From NCBI GenBank assembly GCA_949752795.1, contig OX457068.1, positions 58,717,582 through 58,781,581 of the forward strand: a stretch of DNA of 64,000 nucleotides, written 5' to 3'. Both the position numbers and the translations under genes were made by a program. The DNA comes from Hyperoodon ampullatus. Taxonomy: Eukaryota > Chordata > Mammalia > Artiodactyla > Ziphiidae. The notes below the pieces were generated by a model. It was not told where the DNA came from and ran no database searches. It was given only the letters and a program-made list of their open reading frames with translations. Below, piece after piece: positions 37,177 through 49,061 of the stretch. The first letter of the stretch is position 1. Every line of letters starts with the position of its first letter.

Positions 37177-37478
37177 TTGACTTCCCTGGTGGTGCAGTGG
37201 TTAGGAATCTGCCTGCCAATGAAGGGGACACGGGTTCCATCCCTGGTCAGGGAAGATCCTGCATGCCACGGAGCAGCTAAGCCTGTGCACCACAACTGCT
37301 GAACCTGCACTCCAGAGCCCATGAGCCACAATTCCTGAAGCCTGGGTGCCTAGAGCCCATCCTCTGCAACATGAGAAGTCACCTCAATGAGAAGCCTGCA
37401 CACCGCAATGAAGAGTAGCCCCCACTCACCACAACTAGAGAAAGCCCACGCACAGCAACAAAGGCCCAACACAGCCAA

Positions 37479-37509
<31 letters not shown>

Positions 37510-37535
37510 ATTAATTAATTAATTTAAAAAAACAA
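37177..37535 (+). mobile_element. CHR/Bov-tA-related SINE, long form, sense
   Basis: The head 'gacttccctggtggtgcagt' and B-box region 'cacgggttccatccctggtc' are followed by a long body with 'cacaactagagaaagcccac' and 'gcacagcaacaaaggcccaa', ending in CTAA and TTAA repeats. At about 360 bp including its tail it is the longest SINE copy here. No clean TSD is seen, which suggests age or later rearrangement at the L1 junction. Confidence 0.88.
37484..37523. repeat. (CTAA)n/(TTAA)n tail microsatellite
   Basis: About seven CTAA units and then TTAA units form the 3' tail of the SINE immediately upstream. Confidence 0.9.
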
Positions 37536-37829
37536 ACAAACCAACCTTCAAACAGATCCCTGGAATCAGACCTTCTTAAAAATAAAAAAAAGGGGGTGGG
37601 GAACGTGCACATATTTGATGACCAGAAGTTTCTCTTTGAAGATAAGATTCACACAGGAAAGAAAGACATAAGGAAGAATTTTTTGTTTGTTTTTCCCTGC
37701 ATAGAAAAGTAGAAAACGGAGTTCCTTCTTAGCAGTTTACAACAGCTGTTGTAATGTCTTATTTTTTATTTCTCAAATTCTCTTACGTGTGTCTTTTACT
37801 TTTTTTTGTTTGTTTGTTTCTTTTGGCCA
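37536..37829. other. No recognisable feature
   Basis: Short unassigned sequence with T-runs between the SINE tail and an antisense L1 segment. Confidence 0.4.
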
Positions 37830-38424
37830 ATCACACTGAAGTTTTTGTTTTATTCATTTTTTTAAAGAACCAGCTTTGAGTTTGTTGGTACTTCCTGTTA
37901 CATATTTATTTTCCATTTTGTTAATTTTTGCACTTACCTTTATTTATTTATTTTCTACTACTCTTTTTAGGTTTATTTTGCTGTATTTTATTAAGTTCTT
38001 AAGATAGACAGTTCATTCATTAGAGTTAGATTTTTATATTTCCTAATATTAGCATTTTAAGGCTATAGATTTCCCTATTGATTTTTGATAGTTGCATACT
38101 ACTTATATTTATAAATGTTCAATGTGAACTTAGAAATTATTGCATGTAATATTCTATAGCAGTAGGTTTGGTGTAGTAATCATACTGTGAAAATCTATAT
38201 TGTTAATTCTTTTTGTACTGATTACTGAGGGATGTGTTATAATCTCTTATTATGATTGTGAATCGTCTTTTTCCTTTAGAAGGTATCTCAATTTTATCTA
38301 CACATGTTGAGACTGCATTATTAGTTACTTATTAAGCTTAAAATTATGTGTTATTGATGAATTTAGTCTTTTACTATTATGAAGTACTTATATCTAGTGA
38401 AGTTTTTTACTTAAAGATATATTT
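37830..38424 (-). repeat. Ancient L1 ORF2 segment, antisense
   Basis: 'aaagaaccagctttgagttt' near 37864 aligns with 'aaagaaccagcttttagttt' near 51779 in the 48.7-kb L1. Diverged reverse-complement ORF2 follows. In consensus order it comes directly after the part lost at about 33756, so it is probably the other half of the 30330-33756 copy. Confidence 0.65.
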
Positions 38425-40140
38425 AAGGAGGTGGGACAAGATGATGGAGTCGGAGGAATCTGGGTTTTTCTCTTCTCATGGACACACCAAAATTACAACT
38501 ACGTCTAGAAAAATTATCTCTGAGAATGACCTAAAAACTAGCAGAAAAAAATTTTCACAACAAAAGATAAAAGGGAAAAGCCACACTGAGGTGGGTGGGT
38601 GAGGAGGAGACATAGTCTGGTGGGGACCCACACTCTCAGTGCTACAACCCACAGACAGGAGGGATATCATAGTCTCAGAAGTTCCCCCTGAGGAGTGCAG
38701 GCTCCGAACCCCATATCGGACTCCCCAGCCCAGGGGACCTACATTGGGAAAATGAGGCCCCACAATATTTGGCTTTGGAAATCAGCAGGGCTTATGTCTA
38801 GGAGAACCAGAGGGCTTCAGGAAACTGTGAATCTTCTCTTAAAGGGTGCATGCAGAACTCACTTGTTCCAAGTCCCAGCACAGAGGCAGCAGTTGGAAAA
38901 ATGCCTAGGTCATATGTGAAGGAGATTCATTAACTAATTTTAGACCATGAGGGCATGCACCTGATGGGCAGGGATTTGGTAGAACTATCTCTGGGTACAG
39001 AGGAGCTGTATATACTGGACATTCCACTCCAAAACAACAGAATACACATTATTTTCAATTAAGCATGAAATATTCTCCAGGATAGATTACATGGTAGGCC
39101 ACAGAACAAAACTCAATACATCTAAGAAGACTGAAATCCTATTGAGCATCTCTTCTGACCACAACAATATGAGCCAAGAAATCAACTACAGAAAAAAAAA
39201 AAAAACACAACAAATAGAGTCAAAACAACATGCTATTAAGCATCCAATATGTCATTGAAGAAATTGAAAAATACCTGGAGACAAATAGAAATGAAAACAC
39301 AATGTTCCCAAACGTATGGGACACAGCAAAGGCAGTTCTAAGAGGGAATTTTATAGAAATACAGGCCTACCTCAGAAAGAAAGAAAAACCTCAAATAAAC
39401 CTTACACCTAAAGGAACTAGAAAAAGAAGAACAAACAAAGCCCAAAATTACTAGAAGGAAGGAAATATTAAAGTTCAAAGTGGAAAGAAGTGAAATAGAG
39501 ACTAAAATAACAATGGAAAATATCAATGAAACTAAGAGCTGCTTCTTTGAAAAGATAAACAAGATTGATAAAACTTTAGTCAGACTCATTGAGAGAAAAA
39601 GAGAGAGGACCCAAATAAAATCAGAAATGAATGGAAAGAAGTTACAACCAACACTACAGAAATATAAAGGATCATAAGAGATTACTATGAAAAATTATAT
39701 GTCAAAAACTGGACAACCTATAAGTAGATAAATTCCTAGAAATATACAATCTTCCAAGACTGATCAGGGAGAAACAGAAAATCTGGCCAGGCAGATTACT
39801 GGGAATTAAATTGAATCAGTAATCAAAAAATTTACAACAAAAAAAAGTCTAGAACCAGATAGTTTCACAGGTGAATTCTTCCATACATTTAAAGAAGACT
39901 TAATACCTATACTTCTCAAACTATTCCAAAAAGTTGAAGAGGAAGGAATGCTTCCAAACTCACTCTGTGAATCCAGCATTACCCTGATACCAAACCAAAG
40001 ATATTGAAAAAAAAATAAATGGAAAAGAAAAAAAAAATACAGGCCACTATCCTGATGAACATGGATGCAAAAATCCTCAACAAAATATTAACAATCTGGC
40101 TTCAACAGTACATTAAAATGTTTCTACACCATGATCAAGT
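38425..40140 (+). mobile_element. L1, sense, 5' UTR fused to mid-ORF2, 3'-truncated
   Basis: The 5' end ('ggacaagatgatggagtcgg' and 'gacacaccaaaattacaact') and about 570 bp of 5' UTR pass at about 39000 straight into the end of the endonuclease region ('tatatactggacattccact'). The text then continues into RT, with the frame 39480-39677 covering an ETKSCFFEKINKIDKTL-like stretch. ORF1 and the start of ORF2 are absent. The element stops near 40140 in the RT region with no poly(A) tail. Confidence 0.8.
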
Positions 40141-40699
40141 AGTGTGAAAAATTTTGTGTGAGGTAAAATTGGAAAGGTAGTTTAATTAACTTCAACTTCA
40201 ATCTTTGAAAGTTTCCAAATTTTTTGTCTTTTTAAATTAGAGGGGGCTTATTTAGAAATATTAATTACCTTTGATATATAAATAGATTAAATCATTGAGG
40301 GTCTGAAATCAGGGAAATTTATTGTGAAACAGATATTAAAATCTGGGCTTAAGGTGGTTAAGAACAGGATTGAGGCACTTGTAATAAAAGTGGAAGTAAA
40401 GGAATGGATTCCGGACATACTGTGATGGAGGACATGTCTTGAGTCCTGATTAGATGTGAAAAGGATAAAGATAAAAGGTAGCTAAATTAAACTCTTGTAT
40501 TTTTCAAGATAGTAGCTAGAAGCATGTTGTTTCACAACTAGAGAACAGAAACTTGGAAATATTTTGAGGGTGGATATAGATACAGAGATAGAGATAGGTA
40601 GAACTGGAGATGGGGAGAGAGAGAGAGGTTGTTTGAGTATGTATTGGGGAAGTAGCATGTTGAAGAGGTATTGGTTGATGTTATGGGTCAATGTTATGG
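40141..40699. other. No recognisable feature
   Basis: Short frames only. A weak GA-rich tract lies at 40560-40630. Confidence 0.45.
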
Positions 40700-40880
40700 G
40701 TCAATAGTTGACAAAATTGTCTGCCTATCAGAATAATTTGCATTGATCTTTAATTAATAAACTATGGACCACACCTCTAGAGAGTCTAACTCAATAGGTC
40801 TATATATGTTTAAAATATACACATAATAAATCAACCTAACAAACAAAAGTTTTCCAAGGGATTCTGAGGGGCAGGGTCCT
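40700..40880 (-). repeat. MER5/MER20-like DNA transposon relic
   Basis: 'ctgcctatcagaataatttg', 'tatggaccacacctctagag' and 'tctaactcaataggtc' with 'gttttccaagggattctgag' resemble the common hAT-Charlie non-autonomous elements of mammals. Strand and exact family are uncertain. Confidence 0.5.
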
Positions 40881-41879
40881 TGCTAAGTTATATGACATTT
40901 TTGTGGAATTAGGGAAAGGTAAACCTCCCATTCCCCCCCAGGGCAGACTCAAACTTCTGCAAAGGTGCAGGACTAGGTGAATACAGTATTGACCGGATTT
41001 CAAGTCCCACTCACCTTCTCCTTGACTAGGTATTTTTGTACAGTACATTTACTATACAACCAAGGGCATCAGCCCTGCTCATGGGCAACTTAGAGTTGGA
41101 TCTGTTTACATAAGATCACAGAATATTAAGAGGTCTCAAATATAAATATCTCTTGTGCATTCCAAAATATCAGTCAGAGCCCTGGGATTAAATTCACACT
41201 AGCAGAGGAAAGTTTTAAATGCCTTTTTCCATGTCACTGTGCGCATTTCCCCTAATCTATCTTTGTCTTTTCTCATAGACTGTCTCCTCTCATGCAGTAC
41301 TCTGACCACTCCAATTGCTAGTCTATAGCTCACGGTGTCCTCAGATACCACCTGGATACCACCATCTCACTCCTGTCAGCCATTTATCCTGGGATTAACC
41401 TCTCTCAAGAGATGAAGAGGAATTCATTGGTCTTATTTAAATGGACTTGCAAAGTTAACTTATCATATTTTGTTTAATTTGTGGGACATCATCAATGGAT
41501 TACTTTGTCAAGTGCATGAAAGTTCAGCAGGAATTACACTCTAAGTGATTTACTAACACTCAGTGCCAGTGACAGCAGTGATACATTGCTGTGCCTGAGG
41601 GTGATAAAAATGGCCTGTGCACCAACCAGACAGTTATGCTGCTAAATCATGGAACATCTTTAGGTAAATATCAGAAAAATAATTACCTTACATTTGCAAG
41701 TAAATGATAATGCTTACATTTGTTTCTAATAAAGGCTACCTTCTCTGTGCGAGAATATGGATCATAGGGACATATGTGTCATGTCATGAGGTTTGTTTGA
41801 GTTTTTCTAAGTCTACCCAAATTTTCTTCTATTAAGGCCTAAATTCTGCCTTAATTATTAATTCCTGGGTCATAAACAA
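40881..41879. other. No recognisable feature
   Basis: A 70-codon minus-strand frame at 40836-41048 has no recognisable family. Confidence 0.45.
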
Positions 41880-41990
41880 TCCCTAGATAATTTTGCATGT
41901 GAGAAAACTAAGGTTCAGAGAAGTGAAGTTGCCAAGGGCCACATAGTTCTTTGTCCACAAAACTAAGGCAGAATTCCTGAATTCTTGTTT
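41880..41990 (-). repeat. MIR SINE fragment, antisense
   Basis: 'gtgagaaaactaaggttcag' followed by 'agaagtgaagttgccaaggg' and 'ccacatagttctttg' are reverse-complement MIR core. Confidence 0.65.
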
Positions 41991-43037
41991 TACCTATTTT
42001 TATTATGACATGTTGCATTTGGCTTAACCATTCCTCTTGCCAGTATTCTATTTAACAATTAAATAATTTCAGGAGAGACTGTATAGTAAGTTCTTAACAC
42101 TTTAGTATGAATGAATTATTGCTGCAAGGTAGTAGAAACCAGGGTAAGATATTATTGGATCTTAAGAAATGAAGAGAAATAGAAAGTGATAAAGGAAAAG
42201 GAAGGTTGAGGAAAGGGAGATTAAAAGAAAAGCCTTGGAGTGACAGAGGGAATTTTTGGCTGACCTAATTTTCAATTTTATCTTGGACCTGTATGGTTTT
42301 GTAAAATATAAAGCGTTGTTCATTTAACTGATTGTTTCCCAAGACCAGTGTATTATCACTGTGTTTATTATCTGTGAAATTTCATGTTACCAGTTCATTT
42401 TATTTCTATCCCTTTTATTGTGAAGAAGACAAACAATTGTGCTGTTATCGAAGTAGGCAGCGCCTTCTGCAAAAGTGTTCTGCTCCCATGAGTAGGGTAT
42501 TGATGCTCTTTTTAAAAGACTTTAAAATCGGAAGAGACTGCTACTAACCACAAAGAGAAATTCTTTAGTTCTTTATTCCTCACTATACTTTCTAACTTGC
42601 CACTGTAATCTTCATATAGCTGAAGGAAGTCAGGCATGAAATGGTGTTCTATTTAGTTTAATGGTTAACAGACTGCTCCAACAGCTGCATTCAGTGCATC
42701 ACCCAATGCTGAAAGACCTGATAATTTTTAATAAGGCAAAAAAAAATATTTGGTGTATAACACTGTATGGCAGAAATATACTTGACCCTCTTTTTCTCTT
42801 CATTGTCACAAAATATATTGGACAGGGGCGCTTCATAATAATGCTTTTCTAGCTTTTGCCTACACAAAGCAAGGAGCTCATGGACCTATGGAGTTCAAAA
42901 GAGAGTTAAAATTACAAAATTTCCTATAGATTTTGAAAGATCTTAGCAGTTCTCTAGTCCAAATCATTTTATTTGTCAGTTAAATAAATCAAAACCAGAA
43001 AAGTTGAGTGGCTCCAATAAGTCAGTTAATGCATAGC
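41991..43037. other. About 1 kb without recognisable features
   Basis: Frames at 42332-42547 and 42661-42852 are short and without recognisable motifs. Confidence 0.45.
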
Positions 43038-43172
43038 TTCTTTTTTCTCTCCTTCCTTTTTTCCTCCTTTCCACATTTTTTCCTTTATTTTTTCCTTCTT
43101 CCTTCCCTCCTTCTTCCCTTCCTTTCTTCTTTTCTTCTTCTCTTCTTATCCTCCTTCCTTCCTTCCCTATTC
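43038..43172. repeat. Pyrimidine-rich (CCTT/CTTT)n low-complexity tract
   Basis: About 135 bp almost wholly C and T on the plus strand, in CCTT, CTTC and CTTTT units. The frame 43008-43193 is a poly-Ser/Leu/Phe artefact of it. Confidence 0.92.
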
Positions 43173-43609
43173 CCTTACTGTGTATCTTCTTAGTGTCACA
43201 AGAAGATTATGTTTGATACCTCTCTCTTTCGATCCCATACTTGTAAAAACAATTTTTGTTCAATATAAAAGACTGCTCCTCCCCACACTCACACAGTGGG
43301 TATTTTCTTGATAGGCAAAATGTCCTTCTCTTGGAAAAAAAAGGAAAATTAATATGTAATACTTGATCTCCTCTCTTTCTTATTATTATATTTCCTAGTC
43401 CCAAGAATCCTAACCCTCAAAGCCCTCAGTGCAACATAGTTCAATTTCAATATTCATTAATTAACTAGATGAAGAAATAGTTTTATCTAAAAGTAATTAA
43501 ACCTTTATCTTTCATCTCATAGGATTACGGATTAAAGACTCTAAAAATGTCATAATTATTATTGATCATTTTGACTAAAATATGAAATACCTTGTAAATA
43601 TGGATAATT

Positions 43610-43832
43610 ACACTCATTTTTCAGAGTTGTCTCACATTATCATCTCATGTGAGCCATATACCCTCTGTACTACCATAGAGAATATATCATTATTTAAATT
43701 TTATAGATGGTAAAATGAATTTCTGAGATTTTACATGACTTGGACAAGGTCACACAGTTTATCAGTATTAGAGTCATGACTAAATACCAGATTTTCTAAC
43801 ACCCAGCTCTATGTTTTTCCCACTATACCAAA
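43610..43832 (-). repeat. MIR SINE, antisense, nearly full length
   Basis: 'tctcacattatcatctcatg', 'ttatagatggtaaaatgaat', 'caaggtcacacagtttatca' and 'gctctatgtttttcccacta' keep the MIR order in reverse complement. Confidence 0.75.
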
Positions 43833-44944
43833 CCATTTCCACTCATGATAGTAATTACCATCTGGGTGTAGGGAGATGAAACAGAAAAACTGGACTGAGG
43901 AAGAATTGTGGGGAGAGAGAGACTTAGGAAAGCATAACAGAGGAGAGCAGAGGAAGGTAGAATTTGCACATTTTCCTGCAGGCTCATGTGGGATACTAGT
44001 GGGGTGGCAAAGTGGTGGAGAAACAATTGGTTCATGAAAAATAGACCCCTCATCCTTAGGAAACTGCAGGCTGGATCACACTGGAAAGTTGAGCCCCAGT
44101 GTTGAGGTAAGCACCAAGGACAGCTCCAAAACAAGCTATGAATTGAGGCAAAGGTCACACAGAATACAGCGAAACTGATCTGATGGGAGAAAATAGTAAC
44201 GGGAACAAATAAGGTTATATAGTACTACTGAAAATTTTATGCTTTTTGATCTTAAAGAAATAGTCTATCCACACAAACTTCTTTTCTTTTTTAATGTTAA
44301 ATTTATTCTCTTCTTTTGTATAACCTGAAAGTGTCATCAATGTGCTTTCAAGAGTGATTAAGGTCAGTTCCATGATAGCCTTGCAATATCGATTATCAGA
44401 TACTTCTCATTCTAGGGCTCTGTGTCAGAAACTGTATGTGGAGCAAGATACCCTAGCTTGGGACTTAATAAATATATAGTTGATTTTGCATTGGTATCTT
44501 ATAGGCAAATATTTTGTGAATGTAAAATTTACTCCAAGAAAAATGGCATGTCATGTTTCTATTTAAGATGTTAATAACAGTTCACTTTACTTGGAGGGGC
44601 CATTTAACAAGATGGTCTAAAAGATATATCTTGAGCTGCTTCTATAAGTTTATGTAAATTTATTGAGCATAAAATAATTTATTTTTCCAAAAGATGCTCT
44701 CTCCTTTAAAGTAATTATCATGGGAGATAGTAAACAAATCCAAACAATATTCCTATTTTTTGAACTCTTTTGTATACTATAAAAACTTTACCATAGTACT
44801 TTATAGGAGTTTGAATTAGAGTAAATGCCCCCCAAAATGCTTGCTTATAAGTATCATGTATACCATAGAGTTATGACTAAGAAATAGAAAATAGAAATAA
44901 TCCTCCCAAGGAACTATGGAGACTTTGATTCTTGTTTATCTCCT
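43833..44944. other. About 1.1 kb without recognisable features
   Basis: The 111-codon minus-strand frame at 43823-44158 is the longest here. It starts within or beside the MIR and has no recognisable family. Confidence 0.45.
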
Positions 44945-45085
44945 TTGATGTAAGTCAGAGACATAGTTTCCAATCCAAGCTTTTTCATTAATTAACTGTG
45001 TAGTTTTAGGCAAATGTCTTAACCACTCAGTTTCTTCATCTAAAAGATTGGATTACATGACTTTTCAGTTTCCTGCCAGTTATAT
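44945..45085 (+). repeat. MIR SINE, sense
   Basis: 'attaattaactgtgtagttt' followed by 'taggcaaatgtcttaaccac' and 'tcagtttcttcatctaaaag' is the sense MIR core. Confidence 0.7.
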
Positions 45086-47232
45086 CAGTTTGTATTTCTA
45101 TTATCTACATGGTGCCAAATCCAGCACCAGGTTCTCTTAGGGAAGGTGTGATCTTTAAAAGGTAAATTATGAGTAATAAGGGATATTTGCAAACTTCAAT
45201 TCCAGTGAACAGAATGAAGTTTTTAAACACAAATAAATGTCTAATTGTACATATTTATATTCTCTTGGGACTTCAGGAAAGAGCATTGCCAAGCCAAATG
45301 CCACAAGCCTTGCATGAGACAAGTGGTCAAGAAAAAAGTCAGAGGGCAGAGAAAAGCAAAATAAATGAGAATGAGACAGTAGTTAAAGAGTTATAAATAT
45401 TCAAAAGAACTAGTCAAACAAATAACACAGACATATCTTTAAACAATTATGGGTAGATTCAAATAAATATAACATAAAAATCAACATAATGAGGATAACA
45501 ACTTCTGTGAAAATTTGTACATTTTTTGACAAGTAGAAGTAATTGAGAATGGACACCTGAGAATGGAATACAACAGATACCAGCAGAGGTCACCATACCC
45601 AATGAGAATGAAAAAGAATCAGCCCAATTACCCCCACATTTTATGGGATGTCACACGTTCTTTCTAAGACTTTGGTAAAATCCCAGGGTCTTGGAGTTTC
45701 CTAATCATTTCTGGTCTCAAGTCTTCCCTCCATCCAGGCTTGGACCTCAGTATAGCTTCCCTCCCATGGTAAATCTCTTGTCCTATGCTCTATGTTGACC
45801 CAATATTGAACTCAGTATCTTGATGTGATTGTCTACCAAAGCCATTCTATGAAATGTCTGTGAATGTGCAAAATATCTGGGATAATGTTGGGTGTTTACA
45901 ACAACAAAAAAACAACAACTTGTAATTGAATCTTGAGCATCCTGTTGTGATGCTTTTGGGCCACCCTATCATTTGGAATTCTTTTCTGATCTCCTTAAAT
46001 ATAAATTGGGCACTTTCACTTAGGCAAGACCTTTCCTATTCAATTCCCCGTCCTCTAACTAGGTCCACTGAGGGTGTGCTCTGCAGATTGTACCCTTCAT
46101 GAGGTCTGTGGTCGGGTTTCCCAGTATCAAAAAAGCCTAGTACTATGTTTAAAGAAGTTGATCAATAACAGTACTAGCTGAGTAAACAAAATAATATCCC
46201 AGACTGTTGAGTCTGGGTAATGTTTTTGACTTTACCTCTTGCAAACTCTACAACTGCACATTATTCTTAGACCATGAAGCTATCACAATACTTATTGTTT
46301 GAATGTTTCCCCTCCAATCACACATACCTTCTATCCAAAGACATCTTTAAACATGGAGACTTCAACACTGATATGAAACTAAACACAAAGCATATGGCTG
46401 GTAAACATTACCTATCTGCAGAGAACAAGGAAGTGATTTAAAATCTTAAGTTTCTGTCAAATAAATCTTAGGCAAAGTGCCAAAATACTTTTGCATCCAT
46501 TGAAGGAAGACTATATATCAGGAATGGCACTGACAGCAGAAATAAATACATGAAACTATCTACCATTCTCACTAAATAATTGTTTATTCTTTAAAATGGA
46601 CTTGCAATGTTGCATTATTTCTTAAAACATCATCCCATAATATTAAAATACAAACTTGCAAATTTCTAGGAGTTGTCAAACTGCTGTGCTGATCAAATGA
46701 GAAATCTGAGCATTTGTATGCAGAAAAAGTCCCAAGGCCATACTCAATTAGAAGGAAGAATTAGAAGAATAATATGATGAAGGACTGTGGTTGAAAATTA
46801 TCACTAAGAAAGTGAATATGCTGAGGCTAGGAAAGGAAAAAGGATAAAAACCATGCAGGGAAGGATATGCATGTAGGAGAATGAAAGGTTTAAGTGCTGT
46901 GCTACCAGTGCAGAGTCACAAGTTTGGGGGGAGGGTGATGATGAAAACAAGCTGGCAGGAATCAGAGAGAGCAGAGGGTGAAAGAAGGATGGAAGAAATG
47001 AAAGGTGGAGGAGGGAGGGAGGATGCTGGAGGGTGGACATGATTCTGAATGAGAATATAATTACCATGTAAGTGTTCAGAGCACCCCCTTTCTCAAAATG
47101 AATCTGAGGTCTCTATCTGCTTAAGTTCCCCTTCTTCTCATGCTATTCCCCCCAAATGTTGTCAACATTCCTTCCTTGCCCCACTTATCTTTCTAAGGAG
47201 AGTTCTCTGTACAAGACTGAATCTTCTGACTT
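45086..47232. other. About 2.1 kb without recognisable genes
   Basis: A weak L2-like sense segment may lie at 46010-46160. A purine-rich tract at about 46950-47040 explains the 87-codon minus-strand frame at 46804-47067. Confidence 0.45.
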
Positions 47233-47241
47233 CAGAGATGA

Positions 47242-47455
47242 TTTTTTTTTTTTTTTTTTTTTTTGCAGTACGCGGTCCTCTCACTGTTGTGGCCTCTCCC
47301 GTTGCAGAGCACAGGCTCCGGACGCGCAGGCTCAGCGGCCATGGCTCACGGGCCCAGCCACTCCGTGGCATGTGGGATCTTCCTAGACCAGGGAACGAAC
47401 CCGTGTCACATACATCGGCAGGCGGACTCTCAACCACTGTGCCACCAGGGAAGCC
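47242..47455 (-). mobile_element. CHR-type SINE, short form, antisense, with exact TSD
   Basis: A T-run of about 23 bases is followed on the plus strand by the reverse-complement short CHR body ending CACCAGGGAAGCC. The duplication CAGAGATGA at 47233-47241 and 47456-47464 is exact. It closely resembles the copies at 6883 and 52467. Four frames of 69-92 codons are SINE translations. Confidence 0.95.
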
Positions 47456-47464
47456 CAGAGATGA

Positions 47465-48699
47465 AATTTTAAAAGAAAGTGATGAGTTTGATGGAAGAAG
47501 CTTGAGGGAAAGATGAGATTCAAGGAAAGGCTTGACCTGTATAGTTTTCTTTTTTTTTTAGTTCTTCTAAAAAAAGCTAAAAAGGAGAAGGAAATTTAGC
47601 AAGCTGCAGGGGAAGGAAGGCTTTCATTTAATTTTGGGCTTTGTTTTCTTTAGCATTTCATTGTGTTTTTCCAGAAGGTTTAAAGAGGTAGTTGTTGGAT
47701 CATGAGTTGCAGAATGTAAGGATGGTAGACTTAAGAGTCCACAGAATTTTAGTAAGTGCTGCCAATGGATTATTATTTAAAACATCATTTTGCTGCTTAG
47801 GAAATAAGAGGCCAAAATGTTCAGTTATTTTGATATGCCTTTATTTGTTGGATTTTATTTCTTGGTTCAAGAAGAGGTGTAATCCATAGGTCTCAGATCT
47901 ATCCAAATTGCATTTGGAGCAGAGTGTCAGATCTTGGTGCATGCCACTTCGATTTTTCAGTTGGAAAGACCAAAAGAGGTGTAAATGATACTGGAGGGCT
48001 TCTTTAGTTGGACCATGAAGTGAATAGAAAACATACAATAGCTTTAGGCTACCATAATCTTACCTGTAAAAGCCATGAGACTTAAGTAAAAACAGGACTT
48101 AGAATAGAACAGCTGGACTGCTGGTCTTTTTACACACTTGGAATAGCTTTAGTATTTTTTAACCCTGTTGTTGATGCCTGTGGTCTTAACATTGCAAGGA
48201 ACACTAATAATAAGAAACGTGAGTGGCATACCTGTGCTGTTTCTCATGAGTTGGGATCAGGTTTTCACTTGACAGAGAGAAATAGCAAATTTAAAATGAT
48301 TAATATTGACTAGGGATAAGGTTTTGTATTCTAGCAAATGCTCTTTAAAAGTGTCTACTTATATACCAAGGACTGTGCATTTCCTATAGAGAAGGTATGA
48401 ATTTCAAAATTATAATCATCCTTATATATTTGCTTAGTTTTCCACAATATCAAGTTATATATTAATACCAAACATTCTCCAAAATTACTAGCCAAATATG
48501 AGAAAGTCAAAATCATAAGGCTAAAGCTACCTTAAATGATAAAAAAAAAAAAAATCACCGTTTTGCAGGTTTAACTGGAAATTGAGAACATTCTAACAGG
48601 AAAACTACCAATCTTTAAGGAGCAATTGCCACCAAAGAGTGCTCAATTTATGTCATGACGATTGCTGTATCATCTATTGGACATTGCATTTGCCATTTA
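47465..48699. other. About 1.2 kb without recognisable features
   Basis: Short opposing frames at 47692-48038 have no recognisable family. Confidence 0.45.
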
Positions 48700-49061
48700 A
48701 ATTTTTTTAACATCTTTATTGGAGTATAATTGCTTTACAATGGTGTGTTAGCCTCTGCTGTATAATAAAGTGAATCAGCTATACATATACATATATCCCC
48801 ATATCTCCTCCCTCTTGCATCTCCTTCACACCCTCCCTATCCCACCCTTCTAGGTGGACAAAAAACACCCAGCTGATCTCCCTGTTATGCAGCTGCTTCC
48901 CATTAGCTATGTATTTTATATTTGGTAGTGTATATATGACCAAGCCACTCTCTCACTTTGTCCTAGTTTACCCTTCCCCTCCCTGTGTCCTCAACTCCAT
49001 TCTCAGTGTCTGCGTCTTTATTCCTGTCCTGCCCCTAGGTTCTTCAGAACCATTTTTTTTC

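Noticed and set aside
43008..43193. Hydrophobic, serine/leucine/phenylalanine-rich membrane-like peptide
   Set aside because: It is a direct translation of a CCTT/CTTT low-complexity tract.
43823..44158. 111-codon minus-strand frame
   Set aside because: No recognisable family. It starts in or beside a MIR and has no conserved motif.
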